A stretch of DNA of 12,735 bases from Myroides sp. (GTDB lineage: Bacteria; Bacteroidota; Bacteroidia; Flavobacteriales; Flavobacteriaceae). Position 1 is the first letter of the stretch. Each line of letters starts with the position of its first letter. The stretch lies in the NCBI GenBank assembly GCA_018384465.1, contig JAHAYQ010000243.1, forward strand, positions 1 through 12,735, read 5' to 3'. The position numbers and the translations under genes were made by a program. The notes below the pieces were generated by a model, which saw only the letters and a program-made list of their open reading frames with translations, did no database searches and had not been told where the DNA came from. Below, one piece after another: positions 6,867-12,735 of the stretch.

Positions 6867-8129
6867 ATGGTTAAAGATTTATTTGAAAGAATTCACGATA
6901 ATAAAGGACCTTTAGGGAAATGGGCTTCCCAAGCAGAAGGATATTTCGTGTTTCCAAAATTAGAAGGAAAATTAGGGCCAAGAATGCAGTTTCAAGGAAA
7001 AGAAGTATTGAACTGGTCTATCAATGATTATTTAGGTTTAGCTACACATCCTGAAGTTTTAAAAGCTGATGCCGATGCAGCAATAGAATACGGTGCAGCC
7101 TACCCAATGGGGGCACGTATGATGTCTGGTCATACAGATTGGCATGAGCAATTACAAAACGAATTGGCAGCATTTGTTAATAAAGAAGCTGCTTATTTGT
7201 TGAATTTTGGATACCAAGGAATGGTTTCTACCATTGATGCTTTAGTAACCAAAAATGATGTAATTGTTTACGATGTAGATTCGCACGCATGTATTATTGA
7301 TGGTGTTCGTTTACACATGGGTAAACGCTTTACTTATAAACATAACGATGTTGAATCATTAGAAAAAAACTTACAACGTGCAACTAAAATGGCTGCTGAA
7401 CAAAACGGTGGTATTTTGGTTATTACGGAAGGAGTTTTCGGTATGCGCGGTCAACAAGGTAAATTAAAAGAAATTGTTGCTTTAAAAGAAAAATACAATT
7501 TCCGTTTGTTGGTTGATGATGCACACGGTTTTGGTACATTAGGTAAAACAGGAGCTGGAGCAGGTGAGGAGCAAGAATGTCAGGATGGTATCGATGTGTA
7601 TTTTTCTACTTTTGCTAAATCTATGGCATCAATCGGCGCTTTTATTGCAGCAGATCAAGACATCATTGATTATTTAAAGTACAACCTACGTTCGCAAATG
7701 TTTGCTAAATCATTACCAATGATTTTAGTGAAAGGAGCTTTAAAACGTTTAGAGTTATTAAGAAACAATCCTGGATTAAAAGATAAACTGTGGGAAAATG
7801 TTAACCGTTTACAAAATGGTTTAAAAGATCGCGGTTTCAACATTGGTGATACAAACACTTGCGTTACACCAGTATATTTAGAAGGGTCTATTCCTGAAGC
7901 TATGATTATGGTAAACGATTTACGTGAAAACTACGGAATCTTTTTATCAATTGTAGTTTATCCGGTAATTCCAAAAGGAATCATTTTGTTACGCGTAATC
8001 CCTACGGCATCACATACTTTTGAGGATATCGATCAAACTTTAGCATCTTTTGAAGCAATTCGTACCAAATTAGTTGATGGTACCTATAAGAAAGTTGCCG
8101 AAGCAAATGTGGTTAATATGGAAGCGTAA
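6867..8129 (+). CDS. PLP-dependent alpha-oxoamine synthase (serine palmitoyltransferase or cysteate acyltransferase type)
   Basis: This cytoplasmic fold-type I PLP enzyme should condense an amino acid with an acyl-CoA or acyl-ACP, losing CO2. The 420 residues show the family landmarks: NDYLGLATHP at 53-62, SGHTDWHEQLQNELAAF at 87-103, H140 in DVDSHACIIDG (stacks on PLP), EGVFGMRGQQG at 188-198, VDDAHGFG at 216-223 with D217 (pyridine nitrogen) and H220, and the Schiff-base lysine K251 in STFAKSMAS. The family includes serine palmitoyltransferase, 8-amino-7-oxononanoate synthase and 2-amino-3-ketobutyrate ligase; no biotin or threonine genes are near. In Bacteroidetes close relatives make sphinganine precursors from serine or capnine (sulfonolipid base) from cysteate; the sequence alone does not decide. 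I chose the ATG at 6867 because flavobacterial relatives begin MVKDLFERI and the only earlier in-frame candidate, TTG 6843, lies in the promoter box. Confidence 0.87.
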   Translation: MVKDLFERIHDNKGPLGKWASQAEGYFVFPKLEGKLGPRMQFQGKEVLNWSINDYLGLATHPEVLKADADAAIEYGAAYPMGARMMSGHTDWHEQLQNELAAFVNKEAAYLLNFGYQGMVSTIDALVTKNDVIVYDVDSHACIIDGVRLHMGKRFTYKHNDVESLEKNLQRATKMAAEQNGGILVITEGVFGMRGQQGKLKEIVALKEKYNFRLLVDDAHGFGTLGKTGAGAGEEQECQDGIDVYFSTFAKSMASIGAFIAADQDIIDYLKYNLRSQMFAKSLPMILVKGALKRLELLRNNPGLKDKLWENVNRLQNGLKDRGFNIGDTNTCVTPVYLEGSIPEAMIMVNDLRENYGIFLSIVVYPVIPKGIILLRVIPTASHTFEDIDQTLASFEAIRTKLVDGTYKKVAEANVVNMEA

Positions 8130-8151
8130 TAAACGTTTTTAAAATAATATT

Positions 8152-8180
8152 AAAACAGCACCTTAAAAGGTGCTGTTTTG
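8152..8180. terminator. Shared bidirectional terminator between convergent genes
   Basis: An 11-bp perfect stem (8152-8162 AAAACAGCACC with 8169-8179 GGTGCTGTTTT) encloses TTAAAA and has T-rich sequence on the outgoing side on both strands. It lies 22 bases after the oxoamine synthase stop. The loop contains the complement of the TAA of the minus-strand lipoprotein gene (8163-8165), and the right arm encodes its last residues. On the minus strand the ribosome would therefore terminate within the hairpin. Confidence 0.85.
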
Positions 8181-8933
8181 TTTTAAATAAGATCCATTGA
8201 ATGGAATGTGTCTTAAACTATCATTACACTGAAATTGCACAGAGTCTACAGCGATGTTTTCAAAATATACGTGCGCTTCTTTTTTAGTAAACAATACGCG
8301 CAAAGTACCTTTGTCTTTATTTAGCAAAGCGTTTAATTGGTTGCTTTTATCTATGTTAGCATTCAACGTAGTAGTGCAATTTTGCAAAGAATCAAATACA
8401 TTAAAATGTTCAAATGTAAGTTGGTACTTTTCCTTTTTTAAATGTTTTATAGCTAATTTATTGTATAAGTTTAGCGTGTCGCCAACGGTGTATAAACCTT
8501 CAATACTATTTGGTTTAAAAGCTTTTCGTTTATTTAAAATGTAATCATTGGCAAATTCACCTTTAACTTCTTTTAAATCACTACCTACTCTTAAGATTTG
8601 ATTGTAATTTTTTAATCTATAAAATAATTTTTCTCGATCAAAGGAAGCTTCAAAAATGCTGTCTTTCAATTTCCAAGTACCCACTTTAGTTTCAGGTAAC
8701 GAGTTTTTATCTTGGTAATAAACAGTTCTTGAAATAGTACTGTCCTTATAAATTCTAATAGCGGTTTCAATACCTGGACAGTCAGGACACGGAATTATGC
8801 CTTCAAACGTGCTGCAAAAAATAGTGTCTAAAAGAGATTGCTCAATTACCACAGGCATTTTCTTTTTTTTACCGCATGATGCCAAAGCAGTAGTTACAAC
8901 CAATATTTTTATAAAATAGCCAATGTTTTTCAT
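8163..8933 (-). CDS. NlpE-like envelope lipoprotein
   Basis: The 256-residue product starts with a lipoprotein signal (MKNIGYFIKILVVTTALASC) whose lipobox LASC gives C20 as the lipidated residue. The mature end begins GKKKK rather than the acidic lipoprotein export signal of Bacteroidetes surface lipoproteins, so a periplasm-facing location is more likely. Residues 43-59 (FEGIIPCPDCPGIETAI) carry the CxxC signature (C49, C52) of the NlpE N-terminal domain, a small calycin-like barrel; E. coli NlpE is an outer-membrane sensor lipoprotein that activates Cpx upon copper or lipoprotein-sorting stress. A second beta-rich part (about 143-252) holds two further cysteines, C186 and C236. Length is close to E. 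coli NlpE. Many Bacteroidetes carry NlpE-domain proteins of unknown role, and no Cpx genes or copper genes are present here, so the function is unproven. It is divergent from guaA and convergent with the oxoamine synthase gene. Confidence 0.85.
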   Translation of the reverse strand: MKNIGYFIKILVVTTALASCGKKKKMPVVIEQSLLDTIFCSTFEGIIPCPDCPGIETAIRIYKDSTISRTVYYQDKNSLPETKVGTWKLKDSIFEASFDREKLFYRLKNYNQILRVGSDLKEVKGEFANDYILNKRKAFKPNSIEGLYTVGDTLNLYNKLAIKHLKKEKYQLTFEHFNVFDSLQNCTTTLNANIDKSNQLNALLNKDKGTLRVLFTKKEAHVYFENIAVDSVQFQCNDSLRHIPFNGSYLKQNSTF

Positions 8934-8970
8934 AGAAGTTTACTGTTAAGTGCATTTTGTAGTCTCTCCA

Positions 8971-8978
8971 CAAAAATA
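8971..8978 (-). promoter_or_regulatory. Candidate -7 box of the NlpE-like gene
   Basis: On the minus strand 8978-8971 reads TATTTTTG, an exact TAnnTTTG, giving a leader of about 30 bases before the ATG at 8933. A second exact match, also TATTTTTG, lies at 9038-9031 and is the alternative. Neither has a TTG at the ideal -33 distance. Confidence 0.5.
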
Positions 8979-9050
8979 ATTCCAAAATAAGAAATTTAAA
9001 AAATAAATGCAAAAAAGAATTAAGCTGTTTCAAAAATACAAGAATTAGGT

Positions 9051-9058
9051 TACTTTTG
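9051..9058 (+). promoter_or_regulatory. -7 box of guaA
   Basis: TACTTTTG matches TAnnTTTG exactly and lies 19 bases before the guaA ATG, so the leader would be only about 13-15 bases. This is too short for a purine riboswitch, and none is visible in 8934-9077. Confidence 0.65.
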
Positions 9059-9077
9059 CATAAAGATACACAACACA

Positions 9078-10610
9078 ATGAAACAAGGTATAATTATTTT
9101 AGATTTTGGTTCGCAATACAATCAATTAATTGCACGCCGAATTAGAGAATTCGGAGTTTATGCTGAAATCGTTCCCTACAACACATCAATTAGTGAAATT
9201 AAAAAGCACGAGCCTAAAGGTATTATTTTATCAGGCGGACCTTCTTCTGTTTTTGGTGAAGAAGCTGCTTTAATTGAAAAAGAACTTTTACAAATGGACG
9301 TGCCTGTATTGGGAATTTGCTACGGAATGCAGTTGATTTCTCATCTTTTAGGTGGCGAAGTAAAAAAAGGAGTAAAAGGCGAATACGGAAAATCAGAATT
9401 AACGGTTTTAGCACAAAACAGTTTGTTTAATGGCGTTCCAGAAAAATCTACGGTGTGGATGAGCCATTTCGATGAAGTAATAAAAGCTCCGGAAGGTTTT
9501 GTTGTTTCAGGAAAATCGAACATTGATATTGCTGCAATGGCAAACGAAAGCAGAAATATTTTTGCCGTACAGTTCCATCCTGAAGTAACGCATTCTGAAT
9601 TTGGATCTAAAATGTTAGAAAACTTTGTTTTTAATATTTGTAAAGCAGAGAAAAACTGGGTTTTAAAAGATTTTATCGAAACCGAAATTCAACGTATTAA
9701 AGATGTTGTTGGTGATAAAAAAGTTATTTTAGGACTTTCTGGCGGGGTTGATTCTTCGGTTGCGGCAGTTTTAATTCACCGTGCTATTGGCGATCAACTG
9801 ACTTGTATTTTTGTTGATACCGGTTTATTGCGTAAAGACGAAGGCAAAAAAGTAATGGAAAATTACGGCAAGCACTTCCACATGAATATTAAAATGGTTG
9901 ATGCTTCTGATCGTTTCTTATCTAACTTAAAAGGTATTGATGAGCCTGAAGCTAAACGCAAATCTATTGGTAGAGATTTCGTTGCTGTTTTTGATGAAGA
10001 ATCTCAAAAGTTCGATGATGCCTCGTTCTTGGCACAAGGAACTATTTATCCTGATGTTATTGAATCACAATCGGTAAAAGGACCATCGGCAACCATTAAA
10101 TCACATCACAACGTAGGTGGTTTACCAGAACACATGAAATTACAGTTGTTAGAACCTTTACGTGAATTGTTTAAAGACGAAGTGCGTAAGGTTGGGGTTG
10201 AGTTAGGTATTCCGCGTGAATTGGTGTATCGTCATCCGTTTCCAGGACCAGGATTAGGAATCCGTGTTTTAGGTGAAGTTGACGAAGAAAAAGTACGAAT
10301 TTTACAAGAGGCAGATCAAATTTTTATTGACGAGCTTTATGCACATAATTTATACGACGAAGTTTCGCAAGCCTTCGTAGTATTGTTACCAGTAAAATCG
10401 GTAGGGGTAATGGGCGATGAACGTACGTATGAATATACGGCGGTTGTGCGTTCTGCAAACACTATTGATTTTATGACCGCAACTTGGAGTAAATTACCTT
10501 ATGAGTTTTTAGAATTGGTTTCTAACCGAATCATTAACGAAGTAAAAGGAATTAACCGTGTTGCTTACGATATCAGCTCTAAACCACCAGCAACAATTGA
10601 GTGGGAATAA
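9078..10610 (+). CDS. guaA: GMP synthase (glutamine-hydrolysing)
   Basis: This cytoplasmic enzyme converts XMP to GMP with ATP and glutamine, the last step of guanine nucleotide synthesis. At 510 residues it has the family's usual length with all parts present. Class I glutamine amidotransferase domain (about 4-190): oxyanion-hole loop SGGPSSV at 52-58, nucleophile C81 in GICYGMQ, and H167/E169 in QFHPEVTHS complete the triad. ATP-pyrophosphatase domain: P-loop SGGVDSS at 221-227 and FVDTGLLRKDE at 245-255. C-terminal dimerisation domain: RHPFPGPGLGIRVLGE at 385-400 and the diagnostic end KPPATIEWE at 502-510. The ATG at 9078 fits the normal N-terminus MKQGIIILDFGSQY and the -7 box just upstream. 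The gene stands alone, without guaB, and ends in a terminator. Confidence 0.98.
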   Translation: MKQGIIILDFGSQYNQLIARRIREFGVYAEIVPYNTSISEIKKHEPKGIILSGGPSSVFGEEAALIEKELLQMDVPVLGICYGMQLISHLLGGEVKKGVKGEYGKSELTVLAQNSLFNGVPEKSTVWMSHFDEVIKAPEGFVVSGKSNIDIAAMANESRNIFAVQFHPEVTHSEFGSKMLENFVFNICKAEKNWVLKDFIETEIQRIKDVVGDKKVILGLSGGVDSSVAAVLIHRAIGDQLTCIFVDTGLLRKDEGKKVMENYGKHFHMNIKMVDASDRFLSNLKGIDEPEAKRKSIGRDFVAVFDEESQKFDDASFLAQGTIYPDVIESQSVKGPSATIKSHHNVGGLPEHMKLQLLEPLRELFKDEVRKVGVELGIPRELVYRHPFPGPGLGIRVLGEVDEEKVRILQEADQIFIDELYAHNLYDEVSQAFVVLLPVKSVGVMGDERTYEYTAVVRSANTIDFMTATWSKLPYEFLELVSNRIINEVKGINRVAYDISSKPPATIEWE

Positions 10611-10617
10611 TAAAGCT

Positions 10618-10652
10618 AACAGCCTTGAATTTATTTTTAAGGCTGTTTTTAT
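10618..10652 (+). terminator. Rho-independent terminator of guaA
   Basis: A 9-bp perfect stem (10618-10626 AACAGCCTT with 10639-10647 AAGGCTGTT) has a 12-base AT loop and ends in TTTTT. It begins 8 bases after the guaA stop and ends about 15 bases before the rlmF ATG. Confidence 0.85.
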
Positions 10653-10667
10653 ATAAACTCGTTTCAA

Positions 10668-11546
10668 ATGAATGATTCTAAAAATAAATTGCACCCGCGT
10701 AGTTTTCATAATCAGCCTTATAATTTTCAGGAATTGATACTAAAAGTTCCCGAATTAAAACAGTTTATTGTAAAAAATAGGGAAGGAATGGAGACGTTGC
10801 AGTTCGCCAATCCAAAGGCAGTTTATTTGTTGAACAAAGCATTGTTGTTGTATTTCTATAATTTAAGTTTTTGGGATATTCCTAACCAAAACTTGGTGCC
10901 ACCTATTCCGGGTCGAGCAGATTATATGCATTATTTAGCTGATTTATTAAAGGTTGATGATTCACAGAAAACTACTGTTTTAGATGTTGGTACAGGCGCA
11001 AGTTTGGTGTATCCGATTATTGGAAGCTCTGTCTATAATTGGAATTTTGTGGCAACTGATATTGAAGCAAAATCAATAGAAGTAGCACAAGAAATCATCG
11101 ATAAAAATCCGAATTTAACTTCTAAAATCACTTTACGACTTCAATCTGATAATAAAAAGATACTTATAGGAATCATTACTAAAGAAGATTATTTTGATGC
11201 AGTAATGTGTAATCCGCCTTTTTTTAAATCGAAGAAACAAGCCGAAGCACAGACAACTCGCAAATTAAAAGGTTTAGATAAACGTAAAACACCAAAACTG
11301 ATTAATAATTTTTCAGGAGAAAACAATGAACTATGGTGTAATGGCGGGGAATTAGCTTTTGTGCTGAATTACATTAAAGAAAGCATTCTGTTTAAAACGC
11401 AAGTTGGTTGGTTTACAAGTTTAATATCAAACGAAGATCATCTGAAACCATTGCAGATCGAATTAAAAAAATCAGCCAAAGAAATCAAAGTTATCAACAT
11501 GGCACAAGGCAATAAAAAGAGTCGGATTTTAGCTTGGAGGTTTTAA
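10668..11546 (+). CDS. rlmF: 23S rRNA (adenine1618-N6)-methyltransferase
   Basis: RlmF (YbiN) uses S-adenosylmethionine to methylate N6 of A1618 in 23S rRNA. The 292-residue protein is close to the E. coli length of 308. It begins with the family's KxxLHPRxxHxxxYxF pattern (LHPRSFHNQPYNF at 8-20), then FANPKAVYLLNKALL at 46-60 and PGRADYMHYLADLL at 81-94. The SAM-binding motif I is LDVGTGAS at 105-112, the acidic end of strand 2 is D131 in VATDIEAKS, and the catalytic motif of N6-adenine methylases is NPPFF at 182-186. NGGELAFV at 225-232 is also typical. The ATG at 10668 gives the expected N-terminus. Only about 15 bases separate it from the guaA terminator and I find no exact -7 box in that gap, so expression may depend on readthrough from guaA or on a promoter inside guaA. 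No terminator is visible after the stop codon. Confidence 0.93.
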   Translation: MNDSKNKLHPRSFHNQPYNFQELILKVPELKQFIVKNREGMETLQFANPKAVYLLNKALLLYFYNLSFWDIPNQNLVPPIPGRADYMHYLADLLKVDDSQKTTVLDVGTGASLVYPIIGSSVYNWNFVATDIEAKSIEVAQEIIDKNPNLTSKITLRLQSDNKKILIGIITKEDYFDAVMCNPPFFKSKKQAEAQTTRKLKGLDKRKTPKLINNFSGENNELWCNGGELAFVLNYIKESILFKTQVGWFTSLISNEDHLKPLQIELKKSAKEIKVINMAQGNKKSRILAWRF

Positions 11547-11795
11547 TGTTGGTATAAATTTTTAAGATATTTCGATTTCACTACGTTTCACTCAATATGA
11601 CAAAAAATCGTAGGTCATTATAAAACATCCACAGATGCACAGATTTATATATTTTAGTTTTTATCATTGATAAAACACATAGTTAGGCTATGTTTATTTT
11701 GTAATCTACCAAGCTATGTAACCTAAAATTTATTCAACAGTAAATGCAGAATCTATGTGGTAAAAAAATAATTATTTGTTTTTATAAGTTTTCAA
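11547..11795. repeat. Gene-free spacer with degenerate short repeats
   Basis: No reading frame of note is seen in this stretch. It holds a 7-base direct repeat TTTCACT at 11576-11582 and 11586-11592 (10-base pitch); ATCCACAGATGCACAGATT at 11627-11645; a hairpin TTTTATC/GATAAAA at 11659-11665/11669-11675; and four copies of ACATAG or its complement CTATGT at 11677, 11688, 11714 and 11753, the first two forming a 6-bp hairpin with loop TTAGG. The end at 11753-11760 reads CTATGTGG, partly complementary to the CCACAGATG near the start. From memory, similar CCACATAG/CTATGTGG and TTTCACT-type fragments are scattered in flavobacterial intergenic DNA. I therefore read this as decayed dispersed-repeat sequence, not verified by search. 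Confidence 0.45.
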
Positions 11796-12371
11796 TTAAC
11801 TAAGATCCAACTTATACTTATGTAATAAACCTTCTAACTGATGCGCCGAAAATTTGGCGTTCTTCATTTTATTAAATTCCGGATCAATCGAAAAATTTCG
11901 GGCATTTCTAAAATCGGCTTTTTCTAAAACAGTGTTTGAAAAACGAGCGCCTGTTAAATCCGCATCCTGAAAATTAGCCGAAGTTAAATTACACTCTGAA
12001 AAATCGACTTCTCTTAACGAACATTTTATAAAAGAAGTTCCTTTTAATTTCGTTTCAAAAAAAATACTGTAATCAAGCATGCAGCTTTCAAAATTAAACG
12101 AAAACATAAATTTGCTGCATTTTGTAAAATCAACACCTAAAATTTTACAGTTGGTGAAAACCACATTGCTTAAACCAACATTGCCAATCAAAGTCATTGA
12201 AAAATTACAGTTTTCAAACACACAATCTTCAAAATTATTGTCGCGTAAATCGCTGTTTGTAAAATTGCAGCTTATAAACGTACACTTTGAAAACTCTCTG
12301 TCTCTTAATGTTTTTTCAGAATAATCAATGTTTTTAAACTCTTTATCTTCATGATATACAGTGGAACTCAT
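11796..12371 (-). CDS. Pentapeptide-repeat protein (quadrilateral beta-helix)
   Basis: The 191-residue product is almost wholly pentapeptide repeat, with a large hydrophobic residue every fifth position. The first run goes from F12 to F82 in perfect register (Y17, L22, F27, F32, F37, L42, F47, F52, F57, I62, L67, F72, I77); after a two-residue shift a second run goes from F94 to F154 (L99, F104, L109, F114, L119, F124, L129, F134, L139, F144, L149). That makes about 28 units, or seven coils. Units such as ANFQDADLTGARF are typical of the family. The tail (about 160-191, SIDPEFNKMKNAKF then a leucine-rich helix) resembles the C-terminal dimerisation region of Qnr-type proteins, including chromosomal ones of Gram-positive bacteria. 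There is no signal peptide, so it should be cytoplasmic. Qnr and MfpA mimic DNA and protect gyrase from quinolones, but most pentapeptide proteins have no known role, so I make no resistance claim. The gene has its own upstream region and is divergent from the LysM gene. Confidence 0.88.
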   Translation of the reverse strand: MSSTVYHEDKEFKNIDYSEKTLRDREFSKCTFISCNFTNSDLRDNNFEDCVFENCNFSMTLIGNVGLSNVVFTNCKILGVDFTKCSKFMFSFNFESCMLDYSIFFETKLKGTSFIKCSLREVDFSECNLTSANFQDADLTGARFSNTVLEKADFRNARNFSIDPEFNKMKNAKFSAHQLEGLLHKYKLDLS

Positions 12372-12449
12372 TTATAGAATGCTTTAAAATTTAAAACATT
12401 AAATATCTAACAAATACAAGCAAACTACAAATAAAACGGGTTTTAATAA

Positions 12450-12457
12450 CAAAGATA
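12450..12457 (-). promoter_or_regulatory. Candidate -7 box of the pentapeptide-repeat gene
   Basis: On the minus strand 12457-12450 reads TATCTTTG, an exact TAnnTTTG. It implies a leader of about 70 bases before the ATG at 12371. No clear -33 TTG is found. The box lies in the 137-base divergent spacer shared with the LysM gene. Confidence 0.5.
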
Positions 12458-12495
12458 TTATTATAGAAACGACATAAAAACCACCGATTTTGTTT

Positions 12496-12503
12496 TATAT
12501 TTG
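12496..12503 (+). promoter_or_regulatory. -7 box of the LysM gene, placed almost at the start codon
   Basis: TATATTTG matches TAnnTTTG exactly and ends only 5 bases before the ATG at 12509. A transcript from it would have at most a few leader bases. Confidence 0.55.
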
Positions 12504-12508
12504 TTACT

Positions 12509-12735
12509 ATGAAAAGAATATTTTATACACTATCGGTCTTGTTATTTGCCAACTGGTCGTTTGGTCAAACAGTTACGAAAACGCATGTGGTTGCAAGAGG
12601 AGAAACCGTAACTCAAATTGCCAAAAAATATCAAACCACAAACAATGTTTTGTTTTTGTTGAATCCAGAAGCGGTTAATGGCATTAGTGAAAACCAAGTG
12701 CTAAAAATCCCTACTTCAAGCGATGTTCAGCATAC
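12509..12735 (+). CDS. Secreted LysM-domain protein, N-terminal part (runs off the window)
   Basis: The frame from ATG 12509 is open to the window end: 75 complete codons plus two bases. It begins with a Sec signal peptide, MKRIFYTLSVLLFANWSFGQ, with cleavage likely near G19/Q20. A LysM module follows at about 25-68: HVVARGETVTQIAKKYQTT, then LFLLNPEAVNGISENQVLKIP. LysM binds the N-acetylglucosamine part of peptidoglycan, so the product should be held at the cell wall in the periplasm. In flavobacteria a long LysM protein with a periplasmic-binding-protein-like C-terminal half is often found near guaA, and this may be it; the deciding part is outside the window. A different frame over the same region (12490-12678) lacks these features and is not the gene. 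It is divergent from the pentapeptide gene. Confidence 0.85.
   Translation, partial: MKRIFYTLSVLLFANWSFGQTVTKTHVVARGETVTQIAKKYQTTNNVLFLLNPEAVNGISENQVLKIPTSSDVQH

Noticed and set aside
9001..9077. Purine riboswitch ahead of guaA.
   Set aside because: The predicted leader is about 15 bases and no conserved paired structure is present upstream.
11627..11760. Possible CRISPR array, because of repeated short ACATAG/CTATGT units.
   Set aside because: The units are only 6 bases, irregularly spaced and in both orientations; there are no long direct repeats with equal spacers and no cas genes.
11766..11777. AAATAATTATTT palindrome followed by T residues on the minus strand, as a terminator for the pentapeptide-repeat gene.
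   Set aside because: It is all A/T and has no loop, so a stable hairpin cannot form.
12490..12678. A 62-codon plus-strand frame over the start of the LysM gene.
   Set aside because: It is out of frame with the ATG at 12509, which opens a signal peptide and a LysM domain; the other frame shows no domain and overlaps the promoter box.
1..12735. Defence, secretion or biosynthetic gene cluster.
   Set aside because: The genes are unrelated housekeeping or single accessory functions, mostly with their own promoters and terminators, and no integrase, transposase or att-like repeats are seen.

Overview
The window looks like ordinary chromosomal backbone of a Flavobacteriaceae bacterium (Flavobacterium/Myroides-like; I cannot fix the genus). 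The evidence is the low-GC sequence, genes without Shine-Dalgarno sites but with perfect Bacteroidetes-type TAnnTTTG -7 boxes just upstream of seven of them, a single-chain SecDF, a fused alpha/beta 2-oxoacid dehydrogenase E1, and a serine palmitoyltransferase-like enzyme typical of this family.

Layout: the last 27 codons of gyrB (1-84) and its terminator; secDF (289-3312); fused E1 of a branched-chain/2-oxoacid dehydrogenase (3494-5899); an unrecognised five-helix membrane protein (5961-6758); a PLP-dependent alpha-oxoamine synthase (6867-8129), which meets a convergent NlpE-like lipoprotein gene (8163-8933, minus). From the divergent region 8934-9077 guaA (9078-10610) starts, followed by rlmF (10668-11546). 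A 249-base gene-free stretch with degenerate short repeats comes next, then a minus-strand pentapeptide-repeat gene (11796-12371) and, divergent from it, the start of a secreted LysM protein (12509 to the window end).

The genes are mostly separate units. Five of the gene ends (gyrB, secDF, E1, the oxoamine synthase, guaA) have clear hairpin-plus-T terminators, and most genes have their own -7 box. Functions are mostly housekeeping: DNA topology, protein export, 2-oxoacid catabolism and branched acyl-CoA supply, (sulfono)sphingoid base synthesis, GMP synthesis, rRNA methylation and envelope biology. One plausible link is that a branched-chain E1 would supply iso-branched acyl-CoA to the lipid-forming oxoamine synthase two genes on, but nothing here proves it.

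I see no mobile element, CRISPR array, tRNA, rRNA, prophage or defence cassette, and no sign of a new multi-gene system. The points worth a second look are smaller: an apparent exchange of the two thiamine-metal ligands in E1, inverted repeats ahead of secDF and E1, a terminator whose loop holds the stop codon of the opposing gene, a possibly leaderless LysM mRNA, and a two-phase pentapeptide helix with a Qnr-like tail.
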